Positions 56,733 to 64,000 of a stretch of DNA of 64,000 nucleotides are shown one piece after another. Each line of letters starts with the position of its first letter. Position 1 is the first letter of the stretch. Both the position numbers and the translations under genes were made by a program. The notes under the pieces are model-generated. The model was not told where the DNA came from. It made no database searches and was given only the letters and a program-made list of their open reading frames with translations. The stretch lies in the NCBI GenBank assembly GCA_023078685.1, contig JALGAS010000007.1, positions 3,224,001 through 3,288,000 of the forward strand. The letters are read 5' to 3'. The stretch comes from Neopestalotiopsis rosae. Its lineage: Eukaryota > Ascomycota > Sordariomycetes > Amphisphaeriales > Sporocadaceae.

Positions 56733-57756
56733 ACCACTACATGAATGAAAAAATCATTGACTTGGCAAACAAATTTTGAAGTCGACGATGGAACGAACGT
56801 TGGAAATTGAATGACTGGGATCTTTCTTTTGAATATCGGACGACATAAACTGAGGGTAGCGGTTGGCGTCTATTTCTTTTCTTTTTTTCCCTGTCGCGAT
56901 TCTCTTCTTGGATATAGCTGTAGTTCATATCACATACCAATATTGATTAAGCCCGCGTTGTTGCTCGAAAAACTCTCCACTAACATAACATGGTTCATGG
57001 GCGCCTCAATTGGAAGTTTGGTGACTGTTGACACTTCCTAGCGCCCCGTCACTACTGGTCCCGTGAGATGTCTTGTATGTCTTTCCCTATGATAGCACAA
57101 TCGACAGCGCAGAATCTCTCCAAGTCAATCCCGCTGACAGGCTTTCAGGCGCCCTTATCCTTGTAGGGTTTGTTCCTCAGTGTGGGCCCGTTCTCTCTCA
57201 TCGTTTGGTTCGGTTGCGCAATCGTTCCTCGGGTTGATTGCGCTAGAAGTCAGCTTAGCTTGTGGCCAGCACTGTCGACCTTGGGTAGGTAGTGGATGCG
57301 ATCTTACGTGAGAAATCGAGAATTGAAGTCTTACATCGCACTTGTACAGAGCATTATTTGCTCTGCTCTGCAAAATGCTTGCAAATCGCCAGGAGCCAAG
57401 TATGATGAGAGATATACTGGAAAATGAACCTGGTTCAATCTCTCAAGATGGCTGCCATCGGTCGCTTGGCTCGTCGTTCTTGGATTTCAGCCCTCGGGCA
57501 TCGTTCCGTTAGTGTCGGGTTTGTGCTTATTTTCTGGGAATACCTATTGCGAGGCGTAATGCGAGGTGCGGGCCGCGCGGTACGAGGAGCTGTGCGCAGT
57601 GTACGGGCCACGAAGGCTCGCATGGCTCCCTAAATTTAGCGCATAACCCGCTGAAAGTCTCCGACCCTCGGAAACAAATGCGAACCCGCACCCCTTCACC
57701 ACCTTTTACGAACAAGAAGGCTCGCTACAATACGAGGCATCGTCAACCGTCCAAAC
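56733..57756. other. Intergenic region upstream of a Zn2Cys6 regulator
   Basis: About 1 kb. A 69-codon Arg-rich frame at 57424-57633 has no recognisable features. No RNA gene or repeat is seen. Confidence 0.45.
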
Positions 57757-59056
57757 ATGGCTTCTGTAACCACTCCGACAGATAAGAGGAGTCGGCGCGC
57801 GCACATCAAATCCAGGCGTGGATGCAAAAATTGTAAAAAGAGAAAGGTCAAAGTAGGTACTGATCCGATATAGGTCCTCAGCTCAATCGTTTCGGAACTG
57901 ACGGGTGCTCGGATGTCATTAGTGCAGCGAAGAACGCCCTTCATGCCGGAATTGTGTAAGACGTGCAGAGCACTGCGACCTCTCGGATGATTCTTTGGCT
58001 GCCCATTATTCAGAGAATCATGCATCTGTATCAACGCCCGCCCCTTCACCAAACATCGCCGCGTCGCTGCCAACGGTCGTCGGCCATGATGGCGGCGATT
58101 CAGCGCGTCTGACGATGCTGGACATGGAGCTCCTCCACCACTTCACCACGTCAACATGTCTCACCATTTCTACGGACCCCATTGTCCGCAACTTTATGCG
58201 GGTAAACTTGCCTCCAATTGGCTTCTCACATCCCTATGTTCTTTACGGCACGCTGGCTTTAGCAGCACTCCACCTGGCCCGATTCCGGCCCGAGTTGAAG
58301 GAGTATTACATTGCGCAGGCCGAAATTCGCCATGCGACTGCTGCTTCCATGGCCACGACTATCCTGTCCGATATCAGCTCCAGCTCCATGAATCGTGGTC
58401 CAATTTTTCTTTTCAGTACTCTGACATCTTATATCGCTTTTGCAAGCCCCAAGGAACCGAGTCATCTCGTCTTCTCTGCGCATGCCGCCATGCCCAATTG
58501 GCTATCCTTGTTTCGCGGTATACGCACTGTGATCGAACTCAAAGATATCGGTACAGACTTTTCGTCACTTTCTTGCCTCTTCCAGTCAGGTCAGGAAATC
58601 AAGAGAATATGGGATTCACAAATGGTAGAGCACGATGCCTTGAAGGAACTCGAATACTGCATCAAGACGAGTACCACAAAAGACGAAGAGGCCCTGAAGC
58701 TGCTGAATGAAGCTATCGACGCCCTTAAACGCGCCTTCTCCCTCTTCTATGGGCAAGAGCTCAGCAGTGATAAAAAGGCCAGCGTCGTGTTCATTTGGAT
58801 GTATAGGATACCCGAGGGCTTCTTAGCCTTGCTTCGCCAAAAGGACACGGAGGCATTGTGTGTCCTCGCCTTCTTTTGTGTGCTCATCAATAAGTTGGAA
58901 CATAATTGGTGGATTGACGGGTGGGCAGTACACTTGATGGAACGTATATATGCTGCTATTGATGATTTGCACAGGTTATGGATACGATGGCCCATTGAGG
59001 AACTCGGCTGGATACCAAGACCCCATCTGAGCTCCCAAGTAGCGACACCGGTATAG
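57757..59056 (+). CDS. Zn(II)2Cys6 transcription factor (UPC2-like middle region)
   Basis: Two exons (57757-57852, 57923-59056; 70-nt intron, GTAGGT donor, TTAG acceptor) give 409 residues. The zinc cluster spans residues about 23-50: CKNC-KKRKVK-C in exon 1 and the start of exon 2, then CRNC and the final Cys after VRRAEH. The residue before it is the common SRRG. The remainder (LLHHFTTSTCLTIS, VNLPPIGFSHPYVLYGTLALAALHLA) resembles the short sterol-regulator UPC2/ECM22-like fungal regulators. It may control the neighbouring P450 and membrane-protein genes, or lie there by chance. Confidence 0.88.
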
Positions 59057-59414
59057 TTACACGACCGTTGTGAGTCTGATTCAAGGCTGGAAAATGTACA
59101 TCTCCTGTTGCAACCAATTCGATATCAGTTCCAATGATTTGTTCTCATGTTTTTCTCTGTAGCCTTCAATGCAAAAAGGCGCGCAGCGAGCTCGACATTC
59201 GAATGATAACGCGGAACGAGATTGTGGGCTGGCTTGCCCAGGTCAAAAATAGCTTTAAGCGACGCTGACCGTCTCCGTCCCGCCCCGACCGCGCTGCGTG
59301 CCGTTCCACGACGGGCCTTCCGTTGCCGTATAATGGAACCGTTTGAACCCAGCCTCCAAAGTTCACCCATCTTTTTCCCCACTCCCTTGTGCTGGTGGGA
59401 AAAGGTCTTGTGCA
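59057..59414. other. Intergenic, convergent gene ends
   Basis: Spacer between the regulator and the HET gene; frames on both strands look non-coding. Confidence 0.5.
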
Positions 59415-61600
59415 TCATATCAGCTTAATAGTTCGCCAATTGGCTTCGTCTTCTCGTATTTTCTCAACCTCTTTCGCAGGTAAAACAATCTTGCCAATTC
59501 GTTGCATTTCGTTTGCGGTTGGAGCACCTGCATCAATGAGCACCAAGCCAAATACTGGTAGCCTCGTCTCTTTCCACACATCTTCGTCGTTCCCATCTGC
59601 TGATGCAATATTGGCCAGTAACAAGACTTTCATGCTCATAGTTCTCCATCTCCCTGACCTGGGGATCTCATCGTAATCAAAGAATATGACGTGAGGAGAC
59701 TCCGCATCCTCTACATACGAGGTTGTGGCCCGCACTATTGGCGTAAACCCGGCCCTTATGAATTTGAGGGCAAACTCATCTGTACTTTCCGACGCGAAGA
59801 GAGGAATCATCGGGCCATGAATTTGAAGCCATGCCCCAGACAATGCGCCAAAGGGGTTTGCCTCGGACTTCAGTTCCACTTTCCAGTCTAGAACTGTTGC
59901 AATGTCAATGTGTCGGTACTCCGGCGTTTGCCCCATGGTGGCGACGCCACCATAACTGGCCCAACTCCAGCTTGGACCGACGTAGTGATCCTGTGACGGT
60001 GGTTGCCTGGAGTCGTGACCCTGCCAAGCCAAGCCATCAGTGAATGCATTGCTCCAGATACCCGCTACATATTCCGCTCTGATTCTTTTTGACAACACTT
60101 TGGCGAGACCACTCATAGCCGGCAATTTATCAGTTGCGTATGTGAGGTCACGGAGTCCGTACTCCCGAACGAGAGAATACCATAGAGTATGTGGATTTTC
60201 CTTGTCCGGCTGAACGATGCTCTTATTCAGTCGCAGAAGGTTACCATGCGGGCGGATCTGACGGCTACCGTCCTCACATACAATACCATTCTGACATTCA
60301 TAGTAAAGTTGCCTGGAATTGAAATGCAGAACACGCCGGGCTAGAGCGCGTTCCTGGAAACCCCAAGCCCTCTTGGAGAGAGGTTCCGAAGCAAAAGCTC
60401 CTCCATCCCAGTCGATTTCGTCGCTGATAAATACAAATCGGACATGCACATTGTCGGCGTAACCTGGGAGGTCCACTCGGCACGAGGGTCGGGTGGAGCG
60501 GGTATGAAAGCAGCCAGCAGAAGCGTCGGCAGCGTGATTTGCAGCAATCACAAGGTAAGCGTTGGAATAGACGTCGGCCATTCTAGCTGACTCTCGAGCC
60601 CAGTCGTGGGGATCATCTTGGCAGATACAAAGGCTATCCACCCATAGATAACGAATGCCCAGATGTCGAATCGTCTTCACCGCGTCGCCCAATGTCTTTG
60701 GAAGTTCTGAAACTCGAAATCCCGAGCGCCTGGAGTCAATCGTGCGCTGAGAAAGGATAAAATTATTCGCTCCGCCCCACTGGTAACGGTCAGGTCAATA
60801 TCAAGGTGCATAGCTAGCATTTCATGAAGATCATGATATACGTACACAGTATGAAAGACAAGCATATTCCCCAGACTGTCCATGGGTTTCGATGAGTTTG
60901 ACCATTTCATCTGGGAAGTCAGTGTCAAGAACCCTAGACGGCAACGGAGATTCCTCAACGTGGCAGCCGTCATCTTGATCATGACATGCTTTCAAGAACT
61001 CTGCGGCAACATTGAGACTGTGCACTGAACCGGAGTCTAACTCTGGTGGACGTAATTGAACAACATGGGCTGCCGGGTTCCCTGTTCATCAGTGAGGGAA
61101 GGTTAGTGAAGCAAAGTTAGAATGATACAAATAAGACGGAGAGTTGGCCATTTCCTGAGTAACTTACTTGCATCAACACTGAATGCCACAATTGCGAGGA
61201 CATGAAAGTTGACAGAATCCTGTGCGGCCTTTGCTAGCACGGCGAGCCCAGGACTTTTGCTAGGGCGCTTTGTTAACCATAGTCTTTGACCGTTTAGTAC
61301 GGATTGACGATACATGTCTTGGAACTCGATATAGTGTCTCTTCTTCTGGCCACGCTCGAAGTGGCTCAGCCACACTTCAAAACCTTTATGAATAGTAGCA
61401 CAGAGAACGCATGCGGGTACAGACGCTGCCAGTGAGTCCAAATCGGTGTGCCATGGATGTCCCAAAGGCTGCTGCTGTTGATATTCACACCGTAAGGAAA
61501 GAAGTTCACTTTCGTCATACATGCGTTCGAAACTATCCACAGGAGGGTGATCGGGGAGGCTACCAAATTGGACAGCGAGGCAGCACGAGCACAGTGCCAT
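59415..61600 (-). CDS. HET-domain (heterokaryon incompatibility-like) protein
   Basis: Three exons (61600-61168, 61081-60846, 60779-59415; introns 86 and 66 nt) give 677 residues. The HET domain is recognised by YACLSYC-WGG across the second intron, QRTIDSRR, LPKTLGDAVKTIRHLGIRYLWVDSLCI, QDDPHDWARES and VYSNAYLVIAA. Later come RAWGFQERALARRVLHF, with LPAMSGLAKVLSKRI and YVAGIW typical of the C-terminal half. The N-terminal part is unusual in having two Cys pairs (CSCC near the start and CVLC at about residue 65). In known cases HET proteins take part in non-self recognition and cell death. The start at 61600 is chosen because upstream in-frame sequence does not look like protein. Confidence 0.88.
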
Positions 61601-62639
61601 CTCCAGAAACTTCTTCGAAGTGTTGTCTTCATCAATCCTCTGGAAGTAAGATACTAGACACGACGAGTATTCGCAGATGTGCTGAAGCGTGAGAAATTGA
61701 TGCGCCACCTGTGGCTGGTGTATTGTGGCACCCTTCGGGTGACACACGGGAAGGGTTATCAAGTCTGTTTGTTTACACATTATTTTCTTAATAGTAGACC
61801 AACTTTAATTCTACTCTTTATTTTGGATACTGGTCGTATCAGAAATCAACCATACTATGGGTCGTGGGCGATCTATATAGTTGACCCCCCGCTGTGACCC
61901 AACAGAAAATGATGTTCTCTGAAAGATACTGGTGACGCCGGCCATACCAGCTATTCATTCCTAGTACGATGCGTTGGCCAGGTAGAAGATCCCGTGCCGG
62001 GATGCTGCAGCTCCTGATACTGGGCCGCTGCTGCCGTGTACCCTGAATGCCCTGACATTACATTTGCGGCGGGGCCAGACTACAATGTGACGTCACAGTA
62101 ATCAGCTTGGAGGAACCGTGAAGATATGTATCTAAGTAGTAAGCCAAAATAAGTGTGCAGGAACCAACAATTTCGTTTATGATGTAAAAGAGATCCGCAG
62201 CTTTGATCAAACACAGGACAGCCTACAGTGCCTCAAGGCACAAGTCGACGGACCAAAGTCAGTTTAAACGTGTATTAATTGAGCCCTGGGGTTGCTTTGA
62301 GATACTGGAATGGAACAGTAAAAGGAACAACCAATCGGCGTTATCTTCGAGACAATACGATGAGCTCTATCCACCCTGCTAACAATTCATTTCGAAAACC
62401 ACGTCCCAGCTATTGAGTGAAATCTTCTGTTCCTTGTTGGTATTACCTCCTCCCTACATATAGGTATACACATGTGGCCGGGTTGCCTCTTTCATCGCTT
62501 ACTTCTCACTTCAAGGGGCTATGATCGGTGTCGATGTTGGCCCAGGAAGGTAAGCGTGTAGTCTCTTCCAGTCTCCTGGTATAACGTTGAGTCTTGCACC
62601 GACCAGGTCAACGGCTACAAAGCTGTTTCACCACTATAC
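61601..62639. other. Intergenic region
   Basis: No gene supported. The left end is the promoter of the HET gene. Confidence 0.5.
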
Positions 62640-63297
62640 TCAGACAGTCACGTTGACCATATCTTGCGCATACCTCGAATCTTTGTGATCTTGGGTTAAA
62701 GGTCTGGAGAGATCTAGAGATGGACCGGGGAAAGTTGAGGCCCATACAACGATAGTCAGGCCGCCATGATCATGTCTTGCGATGATAGGATACTTCAAAT
62801 GATTTAACATAGTGCCGTTACAGCCAAAAATGATGGAGGATGTCCATTGTGGATAGGCATAACCCGGAAAATGGACGGGAGAGAGATAGTTGGGGTAAAA
62901 GGGACCACTGTGGAGAAATCCGGGGAAAAACTGGGGATTGGCCACAGACACACATGGGACATCGGGATGTGGGAGAGGCACTCATCAACGGGCGTAAATT
63001 AGCATAAGTGACTAAGACTATAGACTGTTCTTACTGAAAGATGACCAATAATGATCAACACTACTTGAGCCTAATTGATGGACGGGACGAGGTGGGTTTA
63101 CTGGTCAGGTACGGAAATGAGGGGTGTGGCCGTGATTTGGCACTTACCTCGAACTTCAAGACAGTTTGCAACTTCACATCAGTACATTGAGACAGTTCAA
63201 ACATCCTCACTATAGTACGCAGATTTGAACAATCCCATAATCTCACATTTCGACGATCCCACGAAAGTGTACATTCATAACCTTCGGGATAAACCAT
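62640..63297 (-). CDS. Possible hypothetical gene, structure unresolved
   Basis: A frame starting at 63297 (MVYPEGYECTLSWDRR) ends in FE followed by a good GTAAGT donor at 63147. A second open frame at 62981-62640 (PCVSVANPQFFPGFLH ... QDMVNVTV) could be its 3' part, but I could not find a pair of splice sites that joins them convincingly. No family is recognised. Confidence 0.25.
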
Positions 63298-63812
63298 GAT
63301 TACTGCGTATGCAACACCGCACGGTCGTTAAACAATCACTGCTATATTTCCTCAATCGGTGAGCAAGTCGTGTATGGCTAGTCAATTCCATTATATCATT
63401 GCAATGATGGTCTTCCTCCACACTCTGGCAGAGTTAATTGTAAAAGGCCTCGCAACCTAAGAACACACCGGAAGCCAGCCCTGGACTTTGAGTAAGGAAT
63501 GTAACGACACCGGCGGACTGCATATGGTTGGAGATGAGGTACGTAATCCCCCACTTAGTATCCGGGCTCTCTCCGGAAGCCCTTCAGAGCTTCTATTGTC
63601 AAACCTTCGTATAGGCAAATCAGTAACATGCATACAAGGAATGAACAGTACCACAAGAAGCTGATCATCAATTCAATATAAGTTTCAGTGGGGACGACGA
63701 TCATGACATTAAGACTTTTTTTTGAATTATCATCAAAACATTCCACCTCGACTGAGAGTGCTTTGATTACTTGACATCACTTCCCCAATACACTTTGAGA
63801 GACAATATCAAT
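63298..63812. other. Intergenic region at the right end
   Basis: Promoter side of the last gene. No coding capacity is supported, and short minus-strand frames at 63457-63746 look like chance. Confidence 0.45.
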
Positions 63813-64000
63813 ATGATCGCAGCCACACTAATTAACTTGCTATTCGCTGCGATGGCTTCAGGCCTACCATCGACCTCATCATGTGATATTCGTGCTGCAA
63901 ATGCGACCACGAGCTCTCGCGAGGGCATGACATCCTTGGTCAACCAGATCCTCGAGTCCATGGTGGCTCATGACCCCTACAGCCTGCCCTTGGCAGGCGT
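63813..64000 (+). CDS. Secreted protein, 5' part only (window edge)
   Basis: The ATG at 63813 opens a frame that runs off the window after 62 complete codons. It begins with a short signal peptide (MIAATLINLLFAAMASG), then a Cys and the segment LVNQILESMVAHDPYSLPLA. This resembles the opening of a family of secreted fungal proteins I recall as DUF8021, which begin with a Cys-containing stretch and a VAHDPxxxPLA motif. That assignment rests on about 40 residues and is tentative. Confidence 0.55.
   Translation, partial: MIAATLINLLFAAMASGLPSTSSCDIRAANATTSSREGMTSLVNQILESMVAHDPYSLPLAG

Noticed and set aside
1..64000. CRISPR arrays, rRNA or tRNA genes
   Set aside because: No regularly spaced repeat array and no tRNA or rRNA-like sequence was seen by eye; a tRNAscan run would be the decisive check.

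Overview
The window is nuclear DNA from a filamentous ascomycete (Pezizomycotina). Most genes carry short introns (about 45-125 nt) with GTAAGT/GTATGT-type donors and (C/T)AG acceptors. The gene families are typical of these fungi: Zn(II)2Cys6 regulators, microsomal P450s, HET-domain protein, FSH1 hydrolase, a highly reducing polyketide synthase, and an SGNH esterase with FG-GAP repeats. Many intergenic tracts contain ACCTACC/ACCTAGGT-like strings, which I associate with Hypocreales. That placement is an inference; I could not run a search.

About 6.5-36 kb looks like one secondary-metabolite gene cluster. Its core is a 2549-residue highly reducing PKS (28092-35919; KS-AT-DH-cMT-KR-ACP). It has no recognisable in-cis enoylreductase and no release domain. 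Both missing activities have candidates in trans: a LovC-type enoylreductase (10158-11243) and an FSH1/LovG-type serine hydrolase (13737-14636). Tailoring candidates are two P450s (17862-19671, 24122-25845), two short-chain dehydrogenases (11620-12735, 20643-21770) and a UDP-glycosyltransferase (8341-9865). Two regulators lie inside: a Zn(II)2Cys6 protein (6530-8252) and a bANK protein with a bZIP-type basic region plus ankyrin repeats (16388-17397), the architecture of TOXE. A small lipocalin-like protein (26539-27144) is divergent from the PKS. A conserved fungal protein of unknown function (22524-23821) sits among these genes. The likely product is a methylated reduced polyketide released by hydrolysis, oxidised several times and possibly glycosylated.

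Right of the PKS is a 693-bp non-autonomous DNA transposon (36371-37063). It has 69-bp terminal inverted repeats, each built around two GC-rich palindromes, and perfect 9-bp target-site duplications, so it is Mutator-like. Then come an orphan multi-exon gene (37253-38424) and about 2 kb without a convincing gene.

From 40 to 64 kb the content is mixed accessory genes: a 1225-residue secreted SGNH/FG-GAP protein, a GNAT acetyltransferase, a secreted Thr/Ser-rich protein, a GFA-type zinc protein, a small ankyrin protein, a third P450 flanked by two related seven-helix membrane proteins, another Zn(II)2Cys6 regulator, a HET-domain protein and the start of a secreted protein cut by the window edge. 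A third member of the membrane family lies at 4710-5649, outside the left cluster edge. The far left (0.8-4.4 kb) holds an ankyrin-like protein and a degenerate kinase-like protein.

Exon boundaries were worked out by hand from reading-frame continuity and splice consensus. No RNA evidence was available.
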